Source of the DNA: Triops longicaudatus
Taxonomy: Eukaryota > Arthropoda > Branchiopoda > Notostraca > Triopsidae
Reading direction: 5' to 3'
DNA length: 64,000 bases
NCBI GenBank assembly: GCA_022885665.1
Contig: JAGQDJ010000082.1
Location: 1 to 64,000, forward strand
Part shown: one piece after another, positions 38,049 through 53,000 of the stretch
Layout: every line of letters begins with the position of its first letter
How positions within the stretch are numbered: position 1 is the stretch's first letter
Made by a program: the position numbers and the translations under genes
The notes under the pieces: generated by a model
Database searches by the model: none
What the model was told of the DNA's origin: nothing
Seen by the model: the letters and a program-made list of their open reading frames with translations, nothing else

Positions 38049-41000
38049 CTAGTCTTCGGCAAATGCCAAATCTTTTAACTTAGGTTTCTTCAACTTCTTT
38101 CCTCTCAGACTTGCCATTTTTCGTTTTTTGGCTTCTTTTTTCGTAGCTTGTTTCTTCACCTTCAACTTGGCCGCTAAGGCAGGGTTTGTAACAGCTCGCG
38201 CGGCTCGTTGCATTTTGCGTTCGCCACGACGCTTGTAAAGCGTTCGTTGAGCTGCGAGTAACTGAGTCGCGAAAACCTCTTGGCCCACAAGACCCTTAAT
38301 GAGGTCTGCCACTTCTTGTGCTAGCTCCCGGACAGGCTCAGGAGCTCCGTCGTCGCCCAATTCACGAGCCAAGGGCGGCAACATGTGGCTCAAGTAGAGC
38401 AACACAACTTCAGAGCCGTGCAGATGTGCTAAATCCACGGCTACTGCAGCTATCCATTTAAAGGCAGACGTGCGCTGAATGCAGTAAATAAAAAATAATG
38501 ACTTCTTTGTTCCATGCATTTCAAGTTTTTAAACGTCGGACTTTAAAATACCTTTATAATTTGTTTCGGATTTACAGCTACTTCTTGATTTATCTCTCCC
38601 CTCAACCTCCGTATTAACCATCTTATTGTCGGTGGACCGGGAACTTGGTGGGGTGCGTTGTCTTCAGCCGCTTCTTCATCCTCGTTTTCCGATTCATGTT
38701 TCCCTGCAGAATTCGATGTAGCCGAAGGCATGCGCGCTGCAACTTTGGCTAAATACACCAGGTTCTTGATGACCTGAAAAACAATAATGTTCGAAGTAAG
38801 CACACATAAATGAACTTAAGTTAGTTAAAATAAGTTTTATTTACCTGCTCGGCCAACTGATCGTCTAGTAACTGAGACTGCAATTGCGCTAAGCAGCCCG
38901 CAGCCAAGGACCGCAATTTCTCCGAGATTTCTTCGTTGACCAGAAAGCTTTTTTCGGATTCGTTATTGCCTTTCTCCTCTGTGGTCGGTTTCTTTTTCTT
39001 CTTTGTAGGTGACTCGTCACGACTAAGTACCTCGTTAGCTCTCTTTGCCACGATTTCTGGGTTATGGAAAGAGAACAACAACCCAAATAACCGTGCCGCC
39101 AATAAGCGTACCCAAGCGTGAGGATGCAACAAATGTTCTTGCACGTAACCTAGATTTTCAATTAACAATAGACCATTATGCACATTTGAAGTTTGAGCTT
39201 CAAACGAAAAAAAAAAAAAAAACTAACCCCAAATCTTTGTCATTGCTGACCCATATTCCGGACCATGAATAGCGGGACTACATTTCTCACAAATTTTAAG
39301 CAACAATGTCAGTGCCTGAATGGTCACATGATCCGACGTATGCGTATCCCCACAGACATTATCTGGATCCAAAACTCTCGACAGCGGGGCGAGGATAGAC
39401 GCAAGCCTACCCTGAAACTTGGTTGCCTCAGCCTCTACGAACAAGCCCGCAAGTTGTGCCGCTAATCGCTTATGCGCCCATTTCTCATCTTGCAACCAAG
39501 TCAACACCAAGTCAAACATTACGTTGGCCTGTTTCGCGTCTATTTTTTGGATGAGCGCTTTGAGGACCTGGGCTGCGTTTTTGGAACACACAGCCGAAGT
39601 ATCGTTGATGATTACTGGTGCCATGTGCACAAAGAATAGGCTTGAATGTGCATTTAGAATACGCTATAGACAAAAATTCCGATTAGAAGTTTTCAACTTC
39701 CCGTCACGGCGGGTTTTTAGCATAGTACCTTTGGAAAGCTGGAAACGATAGTCTGGAACATTTCTATAGCGGACAGTCTTCCGCTTTCGTACTCGTAGTG
39801 AAGTTGTGCTAAATAAAACTCCAAATGATTCACTAACTTGGGTCCTAGCGGATAATCCAATAAATATTGCAGAACCACTTGTCGGGCTTGCACTCGAACG
39901 TGATCTGCTTCGGATGTGATGCTAAGTTTAGCTAAGCGCTCCATACAATGCGGGAGCTCGGGTGTCGTTAACTTCCGATTCAAAATCGCTCTGAATACAC
40001 CAAAACCCAATGTTTGCCTTTGCGGATCTGCTAGTCCAGTTTCAGTATATGTCAACAGAACCCGCAACTGTTCTTCTGTTAATGAGTAACATGAAATATC
40101 CCTCACGAGCATTGTCACAGCCTGCATGAGACAATAGAACAAAAAGTGTTACAATACGACAACGAATAAAATACAAGACACAGGTAAATATAATAAAAAT
40201 GAATAAAAGAATTAACACAATGAAGGTAAAAAAGCAAAATAAATATACATCAAACATAAGAGTATAATAAAATGAAGTGACAAAATAAAAAATAAAGTAC
40301 AAATAATATACGAAAATAAAACAGAAACACGAAATACAAGAAAATATGGAGATAACTAACCTAACTGAATTCTACACGACAACGAATCTTTTCAGCGAAA
40401 ATGTCACGAGTTTACGAGTGATTTGATGATAAGCTTTCATACGAAAGTACATATTAAAAAGAAACATTCAGTATAAAAGAAATTCAATAAAAGAGCATTA
40501 AGCGAGACGTAATTGATTATGTTGATCGTCACGTACTTTGAAAGCGGCATGAACCATATCGGCGATTTCACCTTGGCCTGTCGTGCCTGCGTATTTATTC
40601 AGCGTCAAGAACAAAAACTCCGCCCACTTCTTAACGTGCGTCTTAACCGAGGGCAAATTCCATCGCATGATCTTGGTTAAGCATCTCAAAGCAAGGGTGG
40701 TAATTTTGGGATATGGCGAATTCAAAGAATCGGTGAGAAGAGGAACAAATGGGTCTGCCATGCTCAAATGAGTACTATCTTCCACATGGACACGATCTTT
40801 CTTCAAAATCATATGCAAACAATGCCAGCCAAATTCTACTATGACATGTGCGTTAGCTTGACCACTTCTGCGGGCAGTAATGGATCCTGCAGCAGCGGTG
40901 AAACGTTTCGGTTCGGGGGCAATAAGAAACGAATCGGGTTTCGCGGCTTTCGAATCCTTTTTGGTTTGCTTTTCAGGAGGGTATAGCTGCGGAATACTTT

Positions 41001-44000
41001 GTGACACAACACCATAAAAGAATGTTAGCAAAGCGGGGACAGGTAGCGCCGGATTAGCAGCAAGACCTGTAGCCATATGCTGCAATACTTCTTGGACCTT
41101 ATTGACTGTCTGATGTGATCTCGTCGCTGCCAATACCTTCGAAATAATGAGTTTACAATTCTGTTTCAAGGCAAAGCGCAGCTTTTACCTCTTGGAAGGG
41201 TGAAACAAATGGAACAAGAATTCCTGGGCCGGTTTTCGACGCGAGTAGGTTCAAAGTGTCGTAGCTTTTAACGCTTTTAGCTTCTTTTACTTTGGTCACT
41301 TCTTTTTCTTCCGCTGCTTGGCCAAACAGTTCTTGCTTGCAGATCTAATCATACTTGGTGAGAAACTATCACGAGAAACAAGCTTTCTCTTACTTCAACC
41401 AAAGACGGAATAATGTTATCAATGGACCCTGGTTCTATCTGCGTTTCCAAAGCACGTAAAATGGCGTGGACGGTGAAAATCAGAACGTGGATTTGATACC
41501 CGCGCTGTAAAATGCCCTTCATGGCGTGTAAAAGTTTTCCAAGATACACTGGACTTAAATTCTGCATGATGCGAATCAAAGTCTCTCTTGCTGTTTGTCG
41601 AACACTGACAGCTTTGGACTTCAGGAAAGTGGAAACTTTGACGAATATCCTAAGGAAGAGTTACAAAAATAATTCATTTACCAATGCAGCTTTCAAACGT
41701 TTAATGTTCGTTATTAGAAAATATAATTTTAAATCCTCCATCGCGTTCATTTCAGTTTCATCACCTACCAAAACTTTCGAATGTTGTCATTTCACTTCTT
41801 TTCCTAAGTTTTCAGCCTTCAACAAGTTTTGTTTTTTATTTTGCAAGAAGCAGGTTAATCAAAATTAACGTAATTCATTTTCAGTAATGGAAGTCAAGAA
41901 CTATCGTAACTGTATAATATTTATAGCAACATATACCCTTGTAAATTTCGCTCCAACGTTCCTTTGGGCAAGTTTTTCAGCAAGCTAACCATTGCCAACG
42001 CCAACGGTACGCGCAAGATTTCCTCATCTTCAGCGAAATGTTCGCTGCCTCGATTGGATTTATGTTTTTCCTCACGGGCACTGCGCGCTGTTAGTAAACG
42101 GTTCAAATGAGGCAGTAAATGGCGGACAATGGCTTCGTGAATCTTGGTGGCTGTGGTGGCACTAAGCTGGCCTGGGGCAGCTCCTTTCGGGATTGGCTCC
42201 TGCTCCTCAGGAACGCCATCTTCGATAGCCAAGTCAAGCTCTTGGCTTTCATCTTCTGCTTCAACCACGTTCTCAACTGGATCTTCCTCTCTGATTTCTT
42301 CTTCTTTGATTTCTTTCACGCTGAGCTTGGAAGACGATAAATCGAAATGGAATGCATCGAGCACTGCCACAGCCGTTCTCACGGCTTGCTTCTGAAATTC
42401 GGATTGTTTCGATAAGCTCACCAAAAAATAGCGTAAGAGTCGGTCGTAGCTGTACCACGGTAGGCACTTGGCAATGGCTCTCAACGCCTATAATGCAAAA
42501 ATGTTACTGTTAATTTATCTTCTGTTAACAAGAATTCGATTTAAACCTACGTCAATGGCAGCATCCACCATGTGACTATATTTGGCGTAGTGTTCGTTGA
42601 AAAAGACACAAGAGACGACTGGTAGTAAGACTTGTGTAAGGGTGTCCGCTTGTAGAAACTTGCCATTGGGATCTGCTAGCAATCTTGCAGCTAACCGTGA
42701 CATGGCACGAGCTCTGCGGTGGGTTTGGACATGCCGAATGTTTTCGTAAAAGTCAGCTTCCACGTCGTCCTCCGTACGAAGTTTGAGCAAGTCTTTCAGT
42801 TGCGGGTGCAAATGATGGCAGCGGACAACCTTAACGAATTACGGTTAACGTGTTTTCGATAGCACTACCATTCATATTTGTATTTTTTAGCTGTATTTAT
42901 TCTTTCCTGTGATTTATTTATGGCTTTCATTTGAATAACTTACCAGTTGTGTCAAGATAGTCAAAGCTTCATGGCGAACGTTTTCTTTCTTGGACCTGAG
43001 TAGCGATCGCACTTGGGCAAATAATAACTGAAGAACAGCATGAGCCATCTCTAAATTTGTCTCGCTTATCTTTTGCAAAAACGAGGCAAAATTCTGCAAG
43101 CAGGCACTTGCACAGTCTCGTAGCGACATATCGTCTTCCTAATACATCTTAGTATATTAAACGCTGTGTTTTCCAGGGAACTTTGACAGAAAATTTACTG
43201 TTTTCAGCTGATAAACCACATTGTAGATCACGAATAAGCACAAATCCTTGGGTATTTCAGTCGACTGTAATTTTTCGTTGATTGATTTATAGGCTTTCAA
43301 ACGCCGATTATAATCAGGTTCTTCCACTCTCCTGACATCGAACGCATTTAAGTCGCTGCCCAAGTCGGCCAATTCTTTCAGTTCCCGATCCCTTTTGCCA
43401 ATAACTGCTAATACGTCAAGTAACGACCCGCGCGACGTCCGGTTTCCCACGACTCCAAACAATGGCGATAAAAACCTAATTAATGTTTGCATTAGGAAAG
43501 TAGTCATTAGCACTTAAAAAAATAAGTTTTTACTTGGTATATTTCCTGGGTTCGTCTGCAACATGGAGTAAATGACCCAAAGTTTCCAGCAAGTACGTGA
43601 CGCTCTCCTCATTCATCTTTCTCCCTTTCTTGACTCGTTTATTCATGTTCGTGTTTCCTTCTTCTGTGTCTTCTTCATTTGAAGCTGTTCTCTTGGCTCC
43701 CAAGCCGGCTTCCAAGGCTTGGCAAACCAAGATGGCCAACCGTCCGCTCTCTTCTTTGCCCTCCACGAATTCCGTCAACCGTGCCAGTAATATCAGTTCT
43801 CGAGAGCCCAAGCCCGAGCTTCGTTTGGCAGCCCGTTTGACCGAAACCTCCAAATAGGCCAAAATCGACACCACATAAGGCCTCAGCAGGAGCGATCCGT
43901 AATTGGGACATTCTAAGACGAGTCAAACGATATAATTATTATTTTCTTTCTTTGTTCTTATTTTTTTCTCTTGAATTTTACGTGAAATCTTTTTTTACCC

Positions 44001-47000
44001 TTGAAGCGCGTTAGACCGTCTGCGGTGACGGGGAGCACCGAACTGCAAACAATTGGATTGAATTTCATGTGAGCGTCTTCTTGATCTTCATCTTCTTCTA
44101 AGGTGTCTTCCTCTTCTTCTAGACCGTCGATAGCTTTTCGGTGAGGTTTCCTGGCTGTGTAAGACGTTTTAACGGTTTCCTCGGTGTAATCTGCCAACGT
44201 CACCAGGTTTTCCAAAATGTGTAAAATTAGCTTGCAAACGGGGCCTTGAGCTTTGGCGCCTGTTAAGATTTCTAGTAAAACGGGTAACACGGAAATCGAA
44301 GGATCGTCCGGATGATGTTTCGCGAAGAAAACAAACATTCTGCAATATTACATAAAGAGTAATGAGACTAAAAATGGATGTGAGCTCACAAAGATTTAAC
44401 TGGAAAACGATTGCTGAAAAGTAATAACTAACAAGAAATAGCAAAAGATATAAAATAGTAAAGAATGAAAATAAATGCAACAAAAAAGAAATTAAATCTA
44501 TCGAAAAATTACGAAAAACTTTAAAAAATTAGACATCTCTAGAATTGTTTGCGGAATCGTGCTTAATTTAGTTCCTTTTCCATTATGTTATGCATTGCAA
44601 AACACGCTATCGAATTAATAAAAGATGTGTACCTCGGATTCTGACCCCAGGCATTGCAAAGCTTCAAGAGCGCCGTTGGGCTCTGTACGGCTTCTGTCGT
44701 CAATAAGGGAAGCTGCGGCCAAACAGCTGCGGCGAATAAAGCTTCGACTTCATCGGCGTTCCATGAGTAATTGTGGAACTTGGTTGTAAATTGAATAAGA
44801 CGCGTATAGGCCAGTTGCCTTAGCGTTTTAAGCATGTTGAGATACCGAGGAGCGACTTTATCTCTTAACTTGCCGAGAAAGGCGTTGATTTGAGCTAAGA
44901 TTACTAATAAAATATGACGGAGGTAGCTTAATGCCGACTGGAGTAAATGACCAACTTTAGCGAAAAAAAGGCCCATTAAATTCAAAGCACCCTGCAATCG
45001 TTTTAAGGGCAAGGCGTGCGCGGGATTTGCATTCTGCATCACGTTCTGCACGCTCTCATAAAGCGAGTCTAAGGGAACACAAAAGAGGTTAATGCAAGCA
45101 AAAGACGACGCAAGAAACGAAAGATATTTTTAAAAACAATAATAATGATAATAATAACAGTAACAAAAATACTCGAGCAGAAAGATCGAAATTCAAACCT
45201 TTTAAGAAAGGCTTGAACAGATGAAACGCCATGTCCATAAACATTTGCATCTCAGAAGGTGTGCAACCCGAAATGAAACGCAGTACCAATCCTTGTCGGT
45301 ACCCAGAGTTAGATTTTCCCCCAGATTTGGGCCCCGTTTTGCTTTGCATCTTGCCAAAAAGAATCCTATATGTTTAACAAATGTTTATTAGAGCCCAAAA
45401 TCTTAAAGGCGGCGAAGTTACCGAGTTAGGATACTCATCAATGTTTGGCGATGCTCTGGGCGCACAACATTAGCCTCAGTGTCAATATGGAACAAAGTAA
45501 GTTCATATTTAAACGTTCTGTCATCTAAAATTCGGTTCAAGTTTTCTCTAGAAAGAGGAGGTCAGCCATCTGGTTCCATTTTAAGCTACAATTTTACTTG
45601 TAAGGCGTCAAATGCTTATTTTTATACGCCAATACGCAATCAAGGGCCACTTTCTGAATATCAGGAGCTCGATGAGCAAGCAAGTCCACGAAAAGCGGAT
45701 ACATTTCAGTTTCTTGGTGCATTTTGCTCGGCTTCTGGAACTTGGCAAAGACAGCTAACTGAGCACACAGAGTTCTGTCGGAAAAATCGGTTCGTGATAC
45801 GTTTCCCAATTCGATTGAATTAACTAATTACTTTCCAACGTATTTCTTTGGCTTAGCAGCCTTTTCATCATCGTCATCGATATGAACACCACCCACTGGA
45901 GTCAAATTTTGTGAAGGCGTGACCGTCGCATCGGACGTGCGGAATTCTGTCTTCCAGAAATTCAAGAAAAGTGGGACAACATCAGCGCTGTTCTTTTCAG
46001 CGAAGTTCGGAAATCGACTAAGCGTTTGCCAGATCAAATACCGGACCATGGTATGGTCCAGTCGTTCTGTTCCCGGCCCTAATTCTTCCACAATTCGTTT
46101 CGCGTTTTCATCATCCGTGCTCCACTCTTTTGTCTTGGTACTATTCCTCAAATCGCTTTGTTGTTTAGCTTTCTCGGTCACCTCCACTAAATATGGGTAA
46201 AATATCGGCCAAAAATCCTCCGCGGGTATACTAGACGCGTAACTCTCAATCAGTTTCATTGTTGGCTCCCACATTGTCTTGAAATTGTGGTACAGAGCTC
46301 CCAGGAAGTAGCGTAATGGTAACTACAAAGTTTCGAGACCGAATTAGTTACGCAAACTACAAAAGTTACACCCGAAATAGATATTTCATAACGCTAGCAA
46401 TGACAAACAACCTTTTAGTAACATCAATAAATAGCTTGAGAATTTGGTCTTGCATACTATCTACAGTGCACTGTTACTCACACTGCTGACAAAAATTAAC
46501 AAATCAATCAAATAAAAAATACATCGATATTAATTAAACAAAACAAAAATAAAGTAAGGGCCTGACGTTCTCGCGTTTTCCTTGTAATATGTGCACTTTG
46601 TAGTAAAAAAAACATGCGCACTTTGCTTGACCGTCAGGCAAATTGTACACGTTAGTTGCAAAAAGGATACTACATTAAAACTTACAGTGTGATATTCTGG
46701 TTGGTCAACGGGTAAGGACAATTGTACGAGTCCATGATCCATGAGTTGCATACGTCTGAGTTTTTCACGGTATTCACTGAGGCCAACCGAAACGCTCTCT
46801 GCCTCAAAGGCAAGTTGGAAAACATTCTTTATTTCGATCTCTTCTTGCATTCCCGGTCGCAGAGGGGGCGGAGGTAAAGGCGGTTCGAATAACGAGAAGA
46901 TATGCAAAGTTAACCACTTGAGTTTGTGATGCGGAGACGATACGTTGGCAACCAAAAGACGGTAGCAATGCTGCAGCAAGTCTGTACTTAGCAAGCCAGG

Positions 47001-49363
47001 TTCTGTCTTCTTAATAAAAGTTAAGAAAATATCCAAGGACCTTAAATATGCCGGAACTTTAAAAAGTTCCACGCTTTGCGCCTTTTCAGGTAGCAAGTCT
47101 TCCAGCTGGACGTACTCCGATAAACTGGATTCATTCTCTGGCGCTAAAGTTGCTAGTACTAGCAAAGCTACGTTTGTTAGGGAAGCCATAGGTATTTGAT
47201 TATTCGACTTTTGTTTAGCCAGCTTGATGCTTTTCACGAAAATGTTTCGTGTGGAGGACAGAACTTGTTCCACGTCTAAAGGTTTGATGTGCAAAGCACA
47301 CACCAAAGCGAAAAGCACCATTTCCCATCGACTTTCCAGCTGTGCGGAATTAAGTAAATCTTGCACATATTTTGTGAAAGACGAATTGCTTGGAGCTTTC
47401 TTTATGGCAAAGGTAAATTCGAGCGGGTATGGCTTCCATGACGGTATATCTTCCCCTGATTGGGGCAATGGCCTTTTACTTGTCAGTAGTGTCGCTACAC
47501 TGCGTAAACTAGCTAATTTGCTGGAATCTTCTGCAGACATGGTTCCATGTACGAACTGCATATACGTGGGTAGAATGTGGGACTCAAACAAGACTTGATT
47601 GTGAAGTTGCTCAACGAGGGTGAAGACATGTTCCAATGGTAGTGCTGCTGACTGGAATATCTACAACAAATAGAAAGCACGAAAGCAAATTGAACAGGGA
47701 TTCAAAATGCCCAATAGGCAGAACGAATAAGATCTAAGCCATAGCGAAAATCTTAGCAGACACAAAGGGTAATACATGGTACGGTAGGCTAGTGAACAAA
47801 GTTAAGTTGGTGATCGAATGTTAACTTATCCATATTTTTTATTAATAAATAATCCGTTACAGGCTTGTAACGCTCACACTTATTTAGAAATCATAAGTTA
47901 GATAAATAACGGTTCTCTTCCAAACTAACTAAAACTTTCAAGCGGAAAAAAAAGTAGTCGCTAGAAAAAAAAAATACTCAAAGTATGAAGGAAAATCGTA
48001 CCAATCGAAGTATACGCGAACTCATTTCCAAGGGAAGTTTGATTTGTGTCGCTCCAAAGAAGGTAACCAACAACTGGACTAAAATGTCTTGGCTCTGCGC
48101 ATTAATGCCATCCGTCGAGCTTTGTAGGAGACTTATTATGGTTTGCGCTACTGCGTTTGGCTGACCAACCAAGCATCCCCCTTGATACTGCACCCACATG
48201 CCCAATAAGCGCAGTAAATGTGGCATGACTGCAGCTTTGGTGCCGGTCAAAGAATCGCCAATTTCTTTCTAAAAACACCAAAGCAAATTTTATTGTGAGC
48301 AAGGTAAAATTTAGCTTTATTACGAGTAGAAGGTTCCATATGGGCTGGGCGTACGCACTGGTAGTGTGACGAGCCATACACAGAAATGTTTTGTTGATGG
48401 CTTCAGCTGCTGGTTCCGAATCCTGATGTAAGCTTTGGAGTAGGAGCCCCACGAAAACTTCGGCACAACTGTGAAATTGTTGAGGAACACCTTTGATGAT
48501 TTCGAAAAGTAGCCGACCGACACCTTCGGCGTCTTCCGGATAGCGTTCTAATTCTTTCCATACTCGACTGAGAAACGAGCGTTTATCCACGACTTTCCGG
48601 CCTAAGAAGGCGAAGCTTTCGGCAGCAAAACGGCGAACATGCTCAGGCTGGTGTTCGCTCAATAAAGGACGCTGTAAGCCGTACGTAGTTTTAATGTCTT
48701 TGACAAGATACCTAATTTTCCAAAGATTATTATCTTTTTCTTTCGTTCCTTGAAAATAGATTTTACCTCCAGAGAAATTTATACAGGTATGCCAGCGTGG
48801 TAAAGGCCCATTCTAGCTGTTCTGCGTTTTTGCAATTGAGCAGAGGTACGATAGTATTGAAAAAGTCGCCAAAGTATGGGTAAAAATCCGATTGCAGATC
48901 TCTGGCTAAGGCTACTAACAATCTAAATCGTCTTCATAAGTGATTTTTTCATTAATGAAGAGTAAATAATTTACTCTAATAACGGTTGTAAATATAAGGA
49001 ATCCTTTCTTTCGAGGTGTTCCTTGAGTAAGGAAATAAGCCTTTCCTTGTTGAGCAAAACCTGGGCCAAATTCTCAACATCTTTTCCGACCGTTCTGCAG
49101 AAGTTAGTAAATCCTTCGGTTAAATTTAAGTCTCGCCATTTTTGGAGAGCTTCCCAAAAGAAAGTATCTGTCTCTTCCGGCGTTAAATTTCGCGGAGCGC
49201 GCACTTGATGTATAATGTCAACATTTATTGCTGAAAGACGCTCTGCAAATGTTTGAAACTGGACAAAATGGCATAAGTATTAGTATTATACTCTAACTAG
49301 ATTCTGATATTTACATACCTTAAATGTATTTTCTTCTTTGTGCTTGGTAGGTTTTGTCTTCAT
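38049..49363 (-). CDS. UTP20: UTP20, small-subunit processome HEAT-repeat protein
   Basis: About 22 exons run from the ATG at 49363 to the stop at 38049. Checked junctions: 49319-49363, then 48975-49258, then an exon ending before 48772. The start matches UTP20 (TFAERLSAINVDIIH, KWRDLNLTEGF, ARDLQSDFYPYF, EWAFTTLAYLYKFLWR, RRFAAESFAFLGRKV) and the end is the characteristic basic tail closing with KLKDLAFAED. In between are long HEAT-like helical repeats with acidic insertions (for example 42100-42350 and 43640-43700). Coding length is estimated near 2,800 residues, as in human (2,785). It is an SSU-processome component for 18S pre-rRNA processing in the nucleolus. All blocks stay open in order; no break was seen. 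AATAAA (minus) lies at 38018-38023. Internal exon borders were not all worked out. Confidence 0.95.
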
Positions 49364-50044
49364 TTTTTCTGGTGGGGAATCACTAAATCCAAACAGTCAT
49401 TTCGACGGTTTCAACCACGTGTAGTAACTTTCCACTGGAGAACCGCGAACGTCATGGCTTTTGAGACGCGATTTGGAATTGATTGATTTTTCTCCACAGC
49501 TCGAAACTATTCTTCTTCACCAGAACTGAGAAAAGGCTCAATGAATATTGAAATTTGCCTGTTATGAAATTTGAACCATTGAAATTATCTCGATTTTTTT
49601 CTGTTATATTCTTGCTGGCTGCATAAATCGGCGAGTAAAATGTCGAAACCATGATCCTGAAAGGCCGTAGGAAAACAAAAGACGAAAGCTCAGTTTACAA
49701 TGGTGGGATGATTAGGGCCTCGGTCGAATTCGCCTTGGTGCCGAGTTATTTCGCATAATATGTCGTGTTCAGGGAAAACAATAGTAAACATATAGAGTAG
49801 AATCGCGTTTAAAGATTATGGCAGGACGCGACATATTTCTGCGGGAGTCAGTGCCATTCAAGTTAAGGCTCAAGCGTCTGCTGGTCAGTGATTTATTCAT
49901 TTTTAATTCGAGCAATTCGTATGTCACGCACGTCATAAATCGTCTCCGGACGATTAATGAAAATACAAAAAGAAAAACAATGGCTTTTTACGTCAAAACA
50001 AAGTTTATTGTCCAATACAGCCTTTTTGAATACGTCAAAACACC
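49364..50044. other. Intergenic between SRRM1 3' end and UTP20 start
   Basis: The SRRM1 polyadenylation signal (AATAAA on minus, 50004-50009) lies here, and the UTP20 promoter should too. Short frames at 49452-49652 and 49818-50048 show no support. Confidence 0.6.
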
Positions 50045-53000
50045 TTAACGATAATTTTCATTTCGTTTGTTCAACGACATCAGTGCCTTTTCTCTCAGTT
50101 TTCTCTCCAATTCTTCATTTTCCCGGGTCGGTTTCTTCTCATCATCACTGTCCGTTTTCGCGTCCTAGTCCAGTAAACAGAAAGGTATCCAAAAATAAAA
50201 CGATTTACACCTTCATCCCACTTATATTCTCCACCCTCCCAACTACCACGGGAACCTTTTTGTCTAATCGCCCAAAAAGCTACTTACTTCTTCCGAGGAT
50301 GAGTCGGCTGCCTTGCTCTTCTTCTTGCTCTTCCTATGCTTCTTTTCCTTCTTCTTCTTCTTTTTCTTATCCTTCTTCTTCTTTTTCTTTTTTACTTCCT
50401 CGGCTTCGCTGGATGAATCCGACGACTCGTGCTTCTTCTTCTTCTTTTTCCTCTTCTCTACCTCAGGGCTGGATTCCTCTCCTGACTCAGATGAAGACGC
50501 TTGACGTTTCTTGGCTTTCACAGGACTTTCTGACTTTGCGCGCACTGGCTTCTTTTCGACTTTGGCAGGAGCAGGAGGCGGGCTCGGGGAGGACGAGCTT
50601 GAGCGCGAGACTGGGACTGGAGCAGGCTTGGCCACCCTACAAATATTATACGATAAAGTTGCAATGTCCACTTAGAAGATGACTGCCCTTACTTTTCCGT
50701 TTTATATTCCCTATCACGGCCAGTTTTACGGTAGGGCGAAGGAGTGGGCGACTGTTTCCTAGCTTTGACCACTTCCCGTTCTTTCTCTTTAACTCGTTCC
50801 TGGGCCTTTTCTTTGCCTTTCCTAGACCGTTCCTTACCATCCTCGCTCGAACCCGAATCTTTCCTTGATCGGTACTGGCGCTTTCCTTTGGCATGTCTTT
50901 CTTCTTCACTTTCGGAGCTCGAAGACGCTTTACGAGCTATACGTTCTGGTGAAGCCGATCTAGACGACGAGCTTGAGCCACTACTAAATCCGGCACAAAG
51001 ACAATAAGTAAATAAAACGGAACACTTTGTATAACAAACGAAGTTTACCTAGAATCAGTGGATTTAGCACGAGCCATAACTTTTTCTCCTGAAGCCTTCT
51101 TAGCACCCTGTGCAGGGACATTCTGGCCAGCAAGAGCCAATAGTTTAGCCTGAACTCCGGAGACTCCATGTTGCCCACTTTTGCTACTAGTTTCGGATGC
51201 TTTGGGGGCGGATTTCTGCAGTAGCGGTGAACGCGAGCGGGAGCGAGACCGAGAGTGACGTGAAGGACGTACTGGCGACCTGGCCGGGCGACGATCACGC
51301 TCTGGAGATCGGCCAGTACCTCTACGCGAGGCAGTGGACTGCGACGTATTGCCGGAAGCAGGTGCTCTGCGACGGTCACCGGGCGACATTCGCCTAGCAG
51401 GACTTGGGCGACGGCGTTCCGGACTGCGACGACGGTGTCTGTCCCGAGATCGAGATCGCGATCTGGAAATCCGACGTCTTGGAGGTGGGGAACGCGTCCT
51501 GGAACGGCGACGCGGTGGTGGACTACGTGTCCTAGAACGGCGTCGATCACGTGAACGCGATCGGTTGACTCGTCTGTCACGAGATCGCGACTTCGAACGT
51601 GCTTTCACTTCACGTTTGCTGGAACCATTGGTTGGCTCTTCAGACTTCTTGGAAGTATGGTTGCTGGAGTCTCTTTCTTTATCCTTCTTGGAGTTGCTAT
51701 TATCCTTCTCCTTGTCTTTCGAACTTGCGGTCGTCGCTTTTTCTTTGAATTTGTCTTCTTTCTCGCGCTCGCTTACTTTCTTCTCAATCCTGGCTTTCAC
51801 TTCCTCCACGCGCTCTTGTTCTTCCTGCGGAAAGTATTAGTTAGCCCACTAATCCAACAAGTAGTGCAATAAAACGAATCCTAATGACTGATCGTAAAAC
51901 AAAAAATTAAAAAAACGGCACAACTTGATTTTTTAAAAATTATATTATAAATCTAAAACGCAAAATGTATAAGGAAAATAAAGCAGCGAAATTTCTCGAA
52001 ATTTGAAAAAGAAACGTACTACAAAAGTAGCTGGTTATGGTGAACCCTTTTCTAACTCTTGGCTGAAGCAGACGGAGTTTAAGGGCCAACTTATGTATAA
52101 AAAGCTGTAGAAATATCTATAGAACAACGGATTTTTGATCTACCGAACGTCTTTTGTACCCCCCAGTGGAATTATTACACTGAGATTCTTCCAGAGTACT
52201 GGCCAGAGTCAATTAAATTTGACTTGCATTCAACTCATTTTCGATGAATTTGAATTGAGTCTGTCTTGATCTGAAACGAGTTTTCTTTTAATTGACCCGA
52301 AAACCTATTGAATCAGTAGGAATTGGCTTAGGATAAAATATTTTGTAGAAAAATATCGTGCACTTTAATGGTGTTTCCTTAACCTCGACGCTAACGTCTT
52401 CATGTAGTAGGACCACGTATTTGGTCAGATCTTCCTTAACCTTAGATTATCCCTTACCCTCTTCTCGTAGTACGAAGCTGACAAAAGCGAAAAGGTATTT
52501 TACAAAGGGATAGATGTGATTTTAATTCTTTAAAGTCGTCGGGAATTTGGTCTGAAGTGACTTTCGCTTTCCTTGACTGTACCCAGATCTGGATTCTACT
52601 GAATTGTGTATTGTTCTGGCAAACTAACCTTCTACGTTGCGCATGTTCATGTTGCGTTTGTGAAACGGACAGTAGTTAGCAAATACAGAAACAAAGTATA
52701 AAATGGTCAAAATTGCTTACCATTCGCTTTTTGATTTCATCCTTTTTCTGCGCTACCAGGGGTGCAGGAATGCCAGACGATGTTTCTTGGGCCGACAACA
52801 ACATGTCCCATAGTTCGCCCATGAAAATCCGCGCGTTTTTGCCGTTCAAGAAGCCGGTAATACTAATCTGCATGCGTTTGGGATCCGGCATCTACACGAA
52901 CCACCAAAAATACACAAGAAAAAGGGAAACACGGCCATTAGGAACTTCGATTCACATCCTCATTACCCGTAATGAGAGTATTATCAACAAAACGCGTACT

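Noticed and set aside
49818..50048. Plus-strand frame MAGRDIFLRESVPFKL between UTP20 and SRRM1
   Set aside because: It runs into the SRRM1 3' end, has no recognisable domain and no downstream exons.
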